Origin: JBFMDN01 sp040753915
GTDB lineage: Bacteria; Desulfobacterota; Desulfomonilia; Desulfomonilales; Desulfomonilaceae
Direction: 5' to 3'
DNA: 64,000 nucleotides
NCBI GenBank assembly: GCA_040753915.1
Contig: JBFMDN010000001.1
Location: 62,001 to 126,000, forward strand
In this document: positions 53,082 through 61,949 of the stretch, piece after piece
How the letters are laid out: every line of letters begins with the position of its first letter
Numbering within the stretch: position 1 is the stretch's first letter
Notes under the pieces: generated by a model
Told to the model about the DNA's origin: nothing
The model's database searches: none
What the model saw: only the letters and a program-made list of their open reading frames with translations
Position numbers and translations under genes: made by a program

Positions 53082-56000
53082 ATGACTTCGGCAAGCCAGC
53101 CGTACCGGCCGATGCATCACGTACGGGTTGTCACAGCGGCTTCTCTCTTTGATGGACACGATGCGGCGATTAATATCATGAGAAGAATTCTGCAGGCTTC
53201 CGGTGCGGAAGTCATACACCTGGGGCACGACCGCTCAGTCTCGGAAATCGTCATAGCAGCGGTTCAGGAGGATGCCCAAGCCATTGGAGTGAGCTGCTAC
53301 CAGGGCGGACACATGGAATTCTTCAAGTACATGGTGGATTTGATCAGAGAGTACGGAGCCGACCATGTGAAAATCTTCGGAGGGGGGGGCGGAGTAATCG
53401 TCCCCGAAGAGATCCGAGAACTGGAAGCTTACGGAGTGACGAAGATCTTCAGCCCCGCGGATGGTCAGAAGATGGGCCTTCAGGGTATCATTAACCACTT
53501 CCTCAAAGAATCTGACTTCCCCACCTCGGATGGCAAGCTCAACGGAGATCTTTCACAGCTCAATCCCAAGAACTGGCGACTCATCGCTCAGACGATCACC
53601 GCGGCAGAAGTTGCCAAGGAATGCGGAAATGGCGATTTGCCGATGATGCGCTCGCTCTTGCGCGAAAAGATCGGGGATCGAAAGGTTCCTGTGTTGGGCA
53701 TTACCGGAACCGGAGGCGCGGGTAAGTCGTCGCTCACCGACGAGCTGGTTCTCAGATTTCTCAACGATCAGAAGGACAAGACTGTTGGCATCATCTCCGT
53801 AGACCCGACGAGGCGGAAAACAGGGGGCGCCCTTCTCGGCGACCGTATCAGGATGAACTCGATTCATTCTGACCGGGTGTTCTACAGATCCATGGCCACA
53901 AGAAGCCACGGCATGGAAATCCCCCACCACCTGGAAGAAGCTATCGAAATACTGAAGGCCTCCGGCTTCGACCTCATCATCGTGGAAACTGCCGGAATCG
54001 GACAGGGCGATGCCGCAATCGTTCCCCTCTGCGATATCTCGCTATACGTGATGACCTCTGATTTTGGAGCCCAGAGCCAGCTCGAAAAGATAGACATGCT
54101 GGACTTTGCGGACCTGGTGGTCATCAACAAGTACGACCGCAAAGGATCCGAAGACGCCATCCACGATGTTCGCAAGCAGATGCAGCGGAACTGGGCTGCG
54201 TTCCACATGAGACTCGAAGACTTTCCCGTGTACGGGACCATAGCCTCTCGCTTTAACGATGATGGTGTGACCGCCCTGTACGGGGGAATCCTCGAAAAAA
54301 TCAATGAGAAGACCGGGATTCAGTGGAAGACTTCCCTCAAGGGGAATCCCGAGAAGAAGCCGTCTTCAAAGACAATTATCATTCCTCCAGAAAGGTCGGG
54401 GTACCTGTCGGAGATTGCTGATACAATACGGCGCTACCGTGCCTGGGGAGAAGGACAAATCGAGCTGGTCCGAAACCTCTGGCATCTTGATTCCACTGCC
54501 CAGGCACTGCGGCGGCAGGGATTTTCTGAGGAGTCTGAGCCAATCAAGGCGATCAAGCATCTGCAGGAGGAAATCGAGCACAACCTCGACCCGCGTGCTC
54601 TTCGACTCGTGGGGGAATGGGAGGAGATGAAAGAGGCCTATTCGGGCCAAGAATATGTGTACACAGTCCGAGACAAAGAGTTTCGGACACCTTTGAAAGT
54701 GAAAACACTTAGCGGAAGCATGCTTCCAAAAATTGCTCTCCCCCCGTACTGCGACCCTGGAGAAATATTGCGCTGGAGACTCCATGAAAACCTGCCCGGT
54801 ATGTTTCCCTATACCGCGGGAGTTTTCCCCTTCAAGAGGACGGATGAGGATCCGACTCGGATGTTTGCTGGCGAGGGAGACCCCTTCAGGACAAACCGAA
54901 GATTCAAGTATCTCTCTGAGGGCTATCCAGCCAAGCGCCTCTCAACCGCTTTCGATTCCGTCACCTTGTACGGCAGAGACCCCGAAGAGCGCCCTGACAT
55001 CTACGGAAAGATAGGAACCTCCGGTGTCTCGATCTGCACAGTGGACGATGTGAAGGAGCTTTACTCCGGATTCGACCTGTGTGCTCCCAACACTTCGGTA
55101 TCCATGACGATCAACGGACCTGCACCCATTATGCTCGCTATGTTCTTCAACGCTGCGATCGAGCAACAGATGGAAAAATACCGAGAGGAGCACGGAGGCC
55201 CACCTTCCCCCGAACAGGCTGCCAGAATAAAGGCTCACGTATTGAGCAACGTACGCGGCACCATTCAGGCAGACATCTTGAAGGAGGATCAAGGTCAGAA
55301 CACGTGCATCTTCTCTACAGACTTCTCGCTGAAAATGATGGGCGACGTGCAGGAGTACTTCATTCGGCATAAGGTACGGAATTTCTATTCCGTTTCTATT
55401 TCCGGCTATCACATCGCAGAGGCAGGAGCCAACCCCATCACGCAACTCGCGTTTACTCTGGCCAACGGCTTCACGTACGTGGAATATTATCTGTCCAGAG
55501 GGATGCACATCGACGACTTTGCCCCCAACCTCTCCTTCTTCTTCTCCAACGGATTGGAAGCCGAGTACAGCGTAATAGGCCGTGTAGCCAGGAAAATCTG
55601 GGCCATAGCGATGAGGGAAAGATACGGCGCCAACGAGCGTTCCCAGAAGCTGAAATATCACATTCAAACCAGCGGACGATCGCTCCATGCTCAGGAGATT
55701 CAGTTCAACGACATACGCACCACCTTGCAGGCACTTATTGCTATCTATGACAACTGCAACTCCCTCCACACCAATTCTTATGATGAGGCCATCACCACGC
55801 CAAGCGAGGAATCCGTGCGAAGAGCGCTCGCCATCCAGTTGATCATCAACAAAGAATGGGGAATGAGCAAAATCGACAACGTCAATCAGGGAAGCTTCAT
55901 TCTGGAGCAATTGACGGATCTCGTGGAAGAAGCAGTGCTCGCTGAATTCGATAGCCTTTCCAAAAGAGGGGGCGTGCTCGGAGCCATGGAAACCGGGTAT

Positions 56001-56357
56001 CAGCGGACCAAGATCCAAGACGAATCGATCCATTACGAGACTCTAAAGTCCCTGGGAGAGCTCCCTATCGTTGGAGTCAATACATTCCTGAACCCGCACG
56101 CCGACTATTCGGAACAGTGCGCCGTGGAGCTTGCACGCGGCACGGAGGAAGAAAAGCAATCTCAGCTTTCCAGGTTGGCCGCATTCAAAGAGCGGAATAA
56201 GGACAAGGCTCCGCAGGCGCTGGACAGGCTTTTCAGCACAGCACAATCAGGAGGAAACATCTTCGAGGAACTGATGGAAACGGTCAAATACTGTTCTCTG
56301 GGCCAGATATCGGAAACCCTGTTCAGAGCGGGAGGGCAGTACAGGAGAAATATGTAA
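53082..56357 (+). CDS. icmF: Fused isobutyryl-CoA mutase (IcmF)
   Basis: 1091 residues in the IcmF order: N-terminal B12 domain (VVTAASLFDGHDAA, His about 26), a MeaB-like G-protein chaperone in the middle (GITGTGGAGKSS near 207, then TAGIGQGDA), and the substrate-binding barrel at the C-terminus (TAGVFPFKRTDEDPTRMFAG, SISGYHIAEAGANP, QTSGRSLHAQEI). IcmF interconverts isobutyryl- and butyryl-CoA, or related acyl-CoAs, with adenosylcobalamin, and repairs its own cofactor with GTP. This suits branched-chain acid use by an anaerobe. The ATG at 53082 has GAGGAGG 5 bases before it. Confidence 0.95.
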   Translation: MTSASQPYRPMHHVRVVTAASLFDGHDAAINIMRRILQASGAEVIHLGHDRSVSEIVIAAVQEDAQAIGVSCYQGGHMEFFKYMVDLIREYGADHVKIFGGGGGVIVPEEIRELEAYGVTKIFSPADGQKMGLQGIINHFLKESDFPTSDGKLNGDLSQLNPKNWRLIAQTITAAEVAKECGNGDLPMMRSLLREKIGDRKVPVLGITGTGGAGKSSLTDELVLRFLNDQKDKTVGIISVDPTRRKTGGALLGDRIRMNSIHSDRVFYRSMATRSHGMEIPHHLEEAIEILKASGFDLIIVETAGIGQGDAAIVPLCDISLYVMTSDFGAQSQLEKIDMLDFADLVVINKYDRKGSEDAIHDVRKQMQRNWAAFHMRLEDFPVYGTIASRFNDDGVTALYGGILEKINEKTGIQWKTSLKGNPEKKPSSKTIIIPPERSGYLSEIADTIRRYRAWGEGQIELVRNLWHLDSTAQALRRQGFSEESEPIKAIKHLQEEIEHNLDPRALRLVGEWEEMKEAYSGQEYVYTVRDKEFRTPLKVKTLSGSMLPKIALPPYCDPGEILRWRLHENLPGMFPYTAGVFPFKRTDEDPTRMFAGEGDPFRTNRRFKYLSEGYPAKRLSTAFDSVTLYGRDPEERPDIYGKIGTSGVSICTVDDVKELYSGFDLCAPNTSVSMTINGPAPIMLAMFFNAAIEQQMEKYREEHGGPPSPEQAARIKAHVLSNVRGTIQADILKEDQGQNTCIFSTDFSLKMMGDVQEYFIRHKVRNFYSVSISGYHIAEAGANPITQLAFTLANGFTYVEYYLSRGMHIDDFAPNLSFFFSNGLEAEYSVIGRVARKIWAIAMRERYGANERSQKLKYHIQTSGRSLHAQEIQFNDIRTTLQALIAIYDNCNSLHTNSYDEAITTPSEESVRRALAIQLIINKEWGMSKIDNVNQGSFILEQLTDLVEEAVLAEFDSLSKRGGVLGAMETGYQRTKIQDESIHYETLKSLGELPIVGVNTFLNPHADYSEQCAVELARGTEEEKQSQLSRLAAFKERNKDKAPQALDRLFSTAQSGGNIFEELMETVKYCSLGQISETLFRAGGQYRRNM

Positions 56358-56361
56358 CTTC

Positions 56362-57678
56362 TTAGTGGTCCCCTCTATGATTGCCTTGCGCGGCGTCAGT
56401 GCTCCAATCTGGGGAACGACTGTCCTCGACCACGATTCGCGCACCGGTGGTGACGAGGCCACTCGGCTTGTGAATTAGCCTTACTCGGTATTCGCCTGCC
56501 GGGAGCTTTACCTTGCCGGAGAACGCGCCTTTTGAGTCCGTGTTGAGCTCCATGATGTCACGCCATGGACTCTGGGCAACCTGCACAGTGACCCGTGAGT
56601 TAGGGTGATCCGGAAACGCACCGCGGAAGACAACCGTGTCCTCGTGCACGGCAGACACAAGAGTGATCAATCGCTCCGTTCGCTCCATAGGAAGCTCATG
56701 TTGGCGTACGGGCCGTGCGTACATGCTGTTGCGAATCTTCCTATCAAAACGATGAGGAGATGCCTCGTACGGTGAGGAAAATGGGTTTTTCCCTGCAACC
56801 ATGTCGGTCCAATCGAACGCAAGGCTCAGCCCTGCGCGCGCCTGAAAGTTGTCCCCTGTTAGACTGTCAGTACTCCTCTCGACCGATGCAGTCAGCATCC
56901 CGTTTCGAGAGCTCACCGTCAGTCCCGCTGAGTGTCCCCACCAATTGCTGGTCTGCCCGCCATAGGCGTGGATCTTAGCGTCCAGACGCATGTCGACCGC
57001 ATCAGAGATGGCCGGAAAGAGAAAACTAACCTGGCCATCGGCTCCGTAGGGCAGCCGTTCTTTTGCGAGCGCCCTTCCCTCTCTCACGACTTCCTGCTGC
57101 TCGTTGATCGGAAGATAGCCGTTGACACTCAGACTAAGGTCCGAATGCTTTCCCGGGAGGGTGGATAATTCCAGGCCCATGCCAATTTCTTGAAGAAAGC
57201 CGCCCTTCGTGCCTCTCGCGCGAACCCAGTCATGAAACGCGTGTACTCCCACAAGGGTATCAGACCCTAGCATTTTTCTCATGCCAGCCCCCACGGAATA
57301 ACTCTCTCTGTTCCCGCTCAAAGAGACGCGGGGGCTTACGAACAGGGTCCTGTCAGGCCAGGCCTTGATAGGCACGAAATAATCCAATTTCAGGGTCGGT
57401 ACCCGTGACCATCGATCATATCCGGTATCAACAACGAGCTTTTCTCGAATCGTATCCGGCAGAACGAAGTTCAGTCCGTATTTCACCGTGGGATCAAGGT
57501 ACTGCTCGGGCCAGAGAATTTCTTGCACAGCGGAGTTGTATTCCGGTTGGAAAATACCCGGGAGTGAGGGCTGGCCATGGATAGTCAGGGGGAGAAAAAG
57601 GCAGAGCCCCCCCAAGGACAAGATGGCCAAGAGCGCGGGGGAGAGAAATATTGATATTTTACATAAGGTTTTCTTCAT
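56362..57678 (-). CDS. Inverse-autotransporter-type beta-barrel protein
   Basis: 438 residues. After a signal sequence (LSPALLAILSLGGLCLFL) comes a segment that resembles the inverse autotransporter barrel of intimins/invasins (FVSPRVSLSG, GVHAFHDWV, LQEIGMGLELST). A C-terminal Ig-like or carboxypeptidase-regulatory-like region follows (about 335-425, KVKLPAGEYRVRLIHK). The large adhesive passenger usual in invasins is missing, so it may be a short anchor or a reduced form. The call is by pattern and not certain. It converges on icmF, 4 bases away. Confidence 0.6.
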   Translation of the reverse strand: MKKTLCKISIFLSPALLAILSLGGLCLFLPLTIHGQPSLPGIFQPEYNSAVQEILWPEQYLDPTVKYGLNFVLPDTIREKLVVDTGYDRWSRVPTLKLDYFVPIKAWPDRTLFVSPRVSLSGNRESYSVGAGMRKMLGSDTLVGVHAFHDWVRARGTKGGFLQEIGMGLELSTLPGKHSDLSLSVNGYLPINEQQEVVREGRALAKERLPYGADGQVSFLFPAISDAVDMRLDAKIHAYGGQTSNWWGHSAGLTVSSRNGMLTASVERSTDSLTGDNFQARAGLSLAFDWTDMVAGKNPFSSPYEASPHRFDRKIRNSMYARPVRQHELPMERTERLITLVSAVHEDTVVFRGAFPDHPNSRVTVQVAQSPWRDIMELNTDSKGAFSGKVKLPAGEYRVRLIHKPSGLVTTGARIVVEDSRSPDWSTDAAQGNHRGDH

Positions 57679-57707
57679 AATAGCTCGGATCTAAAAGCTA
57701 TTTAGAC

Positions 57708-57734
57708 GCTATAATCTTTTGGTCCCCCTGTCAA
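57708..57734 (-). promoter_or_regulatory. Candidate promoter of the inverse-autotransporter gene
   Basis: On the minus strand, perfect TTGACA (57729-57734) and TATAGC (57708-57713) at a short 15-bp spacing. The ATG at 57678 lies about 30 bases on. Confidence 0.35.
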
Positions 57735-57903
57735 GAGCTTTCAATGGACTTACCCGCGATTCTGGCCTTTACGTCCGCGCGTGTTGAGGGAGCCGAGTTG
57801 ACTGGGTCATTCGGCAAAGTTATATTGAGGCGCCGTGGGCTCGGGATCGAGTGCCCACATGTCCCTTATTCGAGAGTCGGAAGGTGTAGAGGCCTGGTAA
57901 CCT

Positions 57904-59037
57904 ATGGAACGCAACATGCCCCCCTGGATTGAGACGGTAATTCCTCGACACGTTTTCTCAATACCCCCTTACGTCCCCGGCAAGCCTGTGGAGGAGCTTC
58001 AAAGGGAATCGGGAATTCACGAGGCTACGAAAATGGCCTCCAACGAAAACCCGCTTGGCCCCTCGCCTCTTGCGGTGAAGGCGATGAAACAGCATGCTCA
58101 GAGCGTGCACATTTATCCTGAATCTTCGGCACCGGAGCTGAGGGAGGCCATAGCGGAGCGCAATGGGATCTCTCCCGATATGGTGATCCTGGGAAACGGA
58201 TCCGATGAGATTATGGCTCTGGTTGCGCATGTTTTCATGGGGCCCGGCCAGGATGCTGTTATGGGGGCCCATTGCTTTTCCATGTACCGGATAGTCACGG
58301 AGGCTTTTGGCGGAGAAGCGATAAGAATTCCCTTGACCGAGGATTACCGGTTCGATCTTCCTGCCATGTCACGTGCCATTTCGGATCGGACGAGGCTCGC
58401 CTTTCTTGCAATTCCAAACAGCCCTACAGGCACAATTGTATCTCGGGCTGAATTCGAGCATTTTCTGCGGGGTGTTGCAGGCCGCAAGATGATTCTCGTC
58501 ATAGATGAAGCATATCGGGAGTACGTGGTGGATTCCGATTGCCCTAACGGACTGGAATTTCTGAGCTCCGATCTTCCGATCCTGGTATTGCGCACTTTCT
58601 CGAAGGTTTACGGGCTTGCTGGACTTCGCGTAGGATATGGCATGGCAAGTCCGTGGCTGATAGACCTACTCAATCGGGTTCGGCCTCCTTTTAATGTGAA
58701 CTCCATGGCACAGAAGGCGGCCATGGCGGCATTGAACGACACGGAACACGTTCAGCGCTCTGTAAGAATGACGAGGCAGGGTATCGACTTTCTCACAACG
58801 AGCCTGGAAGGTCTCGGTTTGCGGGTCATCCGTTCACAGGCGAATTTTGTCACTTTCTGTCTTGCCGGGAACGCGCGATCCGTTTACGATGGCCTCTTGA
58901 GATACGGAGTTATTGTGCGGCATCTTGCTTCGTTCGGAATGGACCGCTGCATTCGGGTCACCGTTGGGACCGAGGCTCAGAATTTGCGCTTCCTGAACGC
59001 TCTGCGAGCGGTCGTTGAGGAAGTCGGCGCCGACTAG
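57904..59037 (+). CDS. hisC: Histidinol-phosphate/aromatic aminotransferase
   Basis: 377 residues of class II aminotransferase type: ASNENPLGPSPLAVKAM, NGSDEI, NSPTGTIV, DEAYREYV and FSKVYGLAGLRVGYG with the PLP lysine. HisC makes histidinol phosphate from imidazole-acetol phosphate, but the gene stands close to cmk-rpsA, the place where an aromatic aminotransferase/aro cluster often lies, so an aromatic substrate is also likely. An ATG at 57916 is an alternative start. Confidence 0.88.
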   Translation: MERNMPPWIETVIPRHVFSIPPYVPGKPVEELQRESGIHEATKMASNENPLGPSPLAVKAMKQHAQSVHIYPESSAPELREAIAERNGISPDMVILGNGSDEIMALVAHVFMGPGQDAVMGAHCFSMYRIVTEAFGGEAIRIPLTEDYRFDLPAMSRAISDRTRLAFLAIPNSPTGTIVSRAEFEHFLRGVAGRKMILVIDEAYREYVVDSDCPNGLEFLSSDLPILVLRTFSKVYGLAGLRVGYGMASPWLIDLLNRVRPPFNVNSMAQKAAMAALNDTEHVQRSVRMTRQGIDFLTTSLEGLGLRVIRSQANFVTFCLAGNARSVYDGLLRYGVIVRHLASFGMDRCIRVTVGTEAQNLRFLNALRAVVEEVGAD

Positions 59038-59370
59038 CGTTTCGGCGCCCTGGTGTTCTTCGCAATAGGAGAGCAAGACCAGCCCTGGAGAAATGTCCGT
59101 CGGTCACAGAGGGGTCTGAGACAAGCTGAGAAACTGTCTCACAATTGAGCGGTAGGCCTGGATCGAGAGGCACCACTGGGGGGACGGATTGTGAACGGCC
59201 CAAGATCAGGCTGTTTCTCGAGACATTCCTTCAGATATGCCCCCATGCGAGACAGGTACTGAGACAATTTCCTCAAAGTGTGCTCTTCGTCGTAACGGTT
59301 GTCGAACTTGATCTTTCGCCCGAGGAAATGAGAATTCGTGCCGATATCTGACTGAGTCGGAGTTTGTCAC
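59038..59370. repeat. Non-coding gap with TGTCTCA inverted repeats
   Basis: No gene. TGAGACA (59117-59123) and TGTCTCA (59135-59141) form a small hairpin. GAGAAACTGTCTCA (59128-59141) also pairs imperfectly with TGAGACAATTTCCTC (59260-59274), framing about 147 bp. The GAAACTGTCTCA end is like the ends of the MITE-like repeat, but the interior does not match, so this could be a relic or coincidence. Confidence 0.3.
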
Positions 59371-60135
59371 ATGCGTTCAAGCGCGCACGTTATAACCATA
59401 GACGGTCCTGCCGGTGCGGGAAAATCCACTGCAGCGAGGATGTTGGCAGGGCGTCTCGGATATTTCCTGTTGGACAGCGGAGCCTTGTACCGCGTCGTGG
59501 CTCTGCACTTGATGCAGTCGGGGATATCTGGTGAATGCGACCATGTTCCGGCTGAGGCCCTTGATAGGCTGGATGTGCAGCTTGAGCCGGGAATAGGCTC
59601 TATGCGGCTGTTCCTTCGTGATCGCGAGGTTACCAAGGAAATCAGGACAGAGCGCATCGGGGATCTTGCCTCACGGTTTTCGGCCAAACCTGAAGTGCGA
59701 AAGGCCCTCATTGGGGTCCAACGAGCTGCGGCCGCGAAATGGGATCTCGTCGCAGAAGGGCGGGACATGGGCACTGTAGTGTTTCCTGACGCCTCCATAA
59801 AGTTCTTCCTCACAGCAACACTGGAAGTTCGAGCCCGCCGTCGTTACGACGAATTGAGAAATCGAGGCGATAATACAGACTTCGGAACTGTCCTGAACGA
59901 CATGGTTGAGCGGGACGCACGGGATGAACGACGTGCGGAAGCTCCGCTCAAGCCGGCTGATGACTCCATTATCATTGATACATCGTCGCTTGACGCTGAG
60001 TCAGTGGTAGAGATGTTGATTGGACACGTGAAAAAGAGACGTGATGGGAGACACGGAGGTTTGTCAACTGGGCCAGGAGATGGTAAAATCAAAGGTGGAG
60101 AGGAAACTTTTGCTTGTCATAAGAGTGAAAACTGA
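59371..60135 (+). CDS. cmk: Cytidylate kinase
   Basis: 254 residues. The P-loop is IDGPAGAGKSTAAR (about 10-23); LDSGALYRVVAL and AAKWDLVAEGRDMGTVVFPDA fit the family. It phosphorylates CMP and dCMP. The C-terminal tail after about 225 (basic, GDGKIKGGEE) is longer than usual and may be unstructured, or the true stop region may be unusual. It lies directly before rpsA, a widely conserved pairing. Confidence 0.93.
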   Translation: MRSSAHVITIDGPAGAGKSTAARMLAGRLGYFLLDSGALYRVVALHLMQSGISGECDHVPAEALDRLDVQLEPGIGSMRLFLRDREVTKEIRTERIGDLASRFSAKPEVRKALIGVQRAAAAKWDLVAEGRDMGTVVFPDASIKFFLTATLEVRARRRYDELRNRGDNTDFGTVLNDMVERDARDERRAEAPLKPADDSIIIDTSSLDAESVVEMLIGHVKKRRDGRHGGLSTGPGDGKIKGGEETFACHKSEN

Positions 60136-60206
60136 TTATATATAGAGAATTATCCTGGTGGTGAAAAGCCTGACGCGGGACAAAAGAGTCTGGGGGTGGC
60201 AACTGG

Positions 60207-61946
60207 ATGGAAAACTTGGAAACCCAAACCAACAACAATCCTCCTGTCGATGAAGAAGGACAGGAAATTACAAAGGAAGAAGATTTTGCCGAACTAGTTG
60301 AAAGCAGCTTCCACAAGGTACAAGAAGGGGAGGTGGTAACCGGCGTAGTGGTTCAGATCACCCCGGATTTTGTCATGGTCGACGTGGGATCGAAATCCGA
60401 AGGTCAGATCCCTGTCGAAGAGTTTACCACTGAGGAGGGTGAGCTCTCCGTTAGGGTGGGCGACGAGGTGAGAGTTTACCTGGAAGACACCGAAGAGACC
60501 TCCGGTCAAGTGAGACTCTCCAAAGCAAAAGCCGACAAGATCCGAATCTGGGAACACATCGCGCAGATTTGCGATAGCGAAAAGACTATCCCAGGCAGGG
60601 TCGTCTCCCGGGTGAAGGGAGGCCTCCAGGTCGATATCGGAGTGCCTGCGTTTCTTCCGGGATCGCAGGTCGACCTCAGACCAGTCCGAAATTTCGAGAA
60701 GTACATCGGGGAAACTTTCGATTTCAGTGTCCTGAAATACAATCGCAAACGAGGAAACATTGTCCTCTCCAGAAAACCCGTGCTGGAAAAGACCAAAGAG
60801 GAGAAGAAGAATTTTATTCTGAGCGCCATGGAAGGGTCGGGCCTCTGCAAGGGTGTAGTGAAGAACATCACGGATTACGGAGCGTTCATAGATTTGGGCG
60901 GAATCGACGGTCTCCTTCACATCACCGACATGTCATGGGGCAGGATCAACCATCCTTCGGACATTTTGAAGGTCGGCGACGAGCTGGAAGTTAAGATTCT
61001 CAAGTTCGATCAAGACAAAGAACGAGTATCCCTTGGCCTCAAGCAGATTCAGCCGGATCCTTGGGAACGGGTGGAAGAGACCTACCCAATCGGTGCCAAG
61101 TGCGTGGGCACGATCGTGAGCATCACTGACTACGGTGTCTTCGTGGAGCTGGAAAAGGGTGTCGAAGGACTTGTCCATGTGTCGGAAATGGCATGGACCA
61201 AGAAGCCGCGTCATCCTTCCAAGATCGTCCAGGTCGGCGAAGAAGTGGATGTGGTGGTGCTGAATGTGGACAAGGGTCAGAAGAGAATCTCACTTGGGAT
61301 GAAGCAGCTTAAGCCTAATCCGTGGGATGTGATTGCTGAGCGCTATCCGGAAGGCACGAAAATCGAAGGCAAGATCAGAAACGTCACCGACTTCGGAATC
61401 TTTGTGGGAATTGACGAGGGAATCGACGGACTAGTTCACATCTCAGACATTTCCTGGACTCAACGGATCAAGCATCCGGGCGAGCTCTACAAGAAAGGGC
61501 AGACCGTCCAGGCAGTGGTTCTCAATATCGACAAGGAGAATGAGCGCTTCTCCCTCGGGATCAAGCAAATCCATGCAGATCCGTGGGAATCCATTCCCGA
61601 GAGGTATCCGTCTGGAACCAAGGTGACGGGAAAGGTGACCTCGGTGACCGACTTCGGCGTGTTTCTCGAGATCGAGGAAGGCATCGAGGGAATGATTCAC
61701 GTATCAGAGTTGTCAAAGGAGCGGGTCAGCTCTCCAGCGGATTTCACACGTGAGGGTGAAGAGCTGACGGCCATGGTTCTCAAGGTCAACAAGAAGGACA
61801 AGAAGATCGCCTTGTCGATCAAGAGCCTAGAGAAGGCCGGTGATTACGACCAGGTGAAGAGCTACATGCATAGCCAGGAGGTGGTCGCTTCCAATCTCGG
61901 GGATCTGCTCAAAGAGAACCTGGGGAGCTCTTTTGGGAAAGAGTAG
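60207..61946 (+). CDS. rpsA: 30S ribosomal protein S1
   Basis: 579 residues with six S1 RNA-binding domains, the usual number for Gram-negative bacteria. The first begins at VVTGVVVQITPDFVMVDVGSKSEGQ; the later repeats carry ITDYGAFIDLGGIDGLLHITDMSWGR, VSITDYGVFVELEKG and VTDFGVFLEIEEGIEGMIHV cores. It binds mRNA leaders and brings them to the ribosome. A GGGGG-TGG stretch precedes the ATG. It converges with the CCA/poly(A) polymerase-family gene, 3 bases away. Confidence 0.97.
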   Translation: MENLETQTNNNPPVDEEGQEITKEEDFAELVESSFHKVQEGEVVTGVVVQITPDFVMVDVGSKSEGQIPVEEFTTEEGELSVRVGDEVRVYLEDTEETSGQVRLSKAKADKIRIWEHIAQICDSEKTIPGRVVSRVKGGLQVDIGVPAFLPGSQVDLRPVRNFEKYIGETFDFSVLKYNRKRGNIVLSRKPVLEKTKEEKKNFILSAMEGSGLCKGVVKNITDYGAFIDLGGIDGLLHITDMSWGRINHPSDILKVGDELEVKILKFDQDKERVSLGLKQIQPDPWERVEETYPIGAKCVGTIVSITDYGVFVELEKGVEGLVHVSEMAWTKKPRHPSKIVQVGEEVDVVVLNVDKGQKRISLGMKQLKPNPWDVIAERYPEGTKIEGKIRNVTDFGIFVGIDEGIDGLVHISDISWTQRIKHPGELYKKGQTVQAVVLNIDKENERFSLGIKQIHADPWESIPERYPSGTKVTGKVTSVTDFGVFLEIEEGIEGMIHVSELSKERVSSPADFTREGEELTAMVLKVNKKDKKIALSIKSLEKAGDYDQVKSYMHSQEVVASNLGDLLKENLGSSFGKE

Positions 61947-61949
61947 CGC

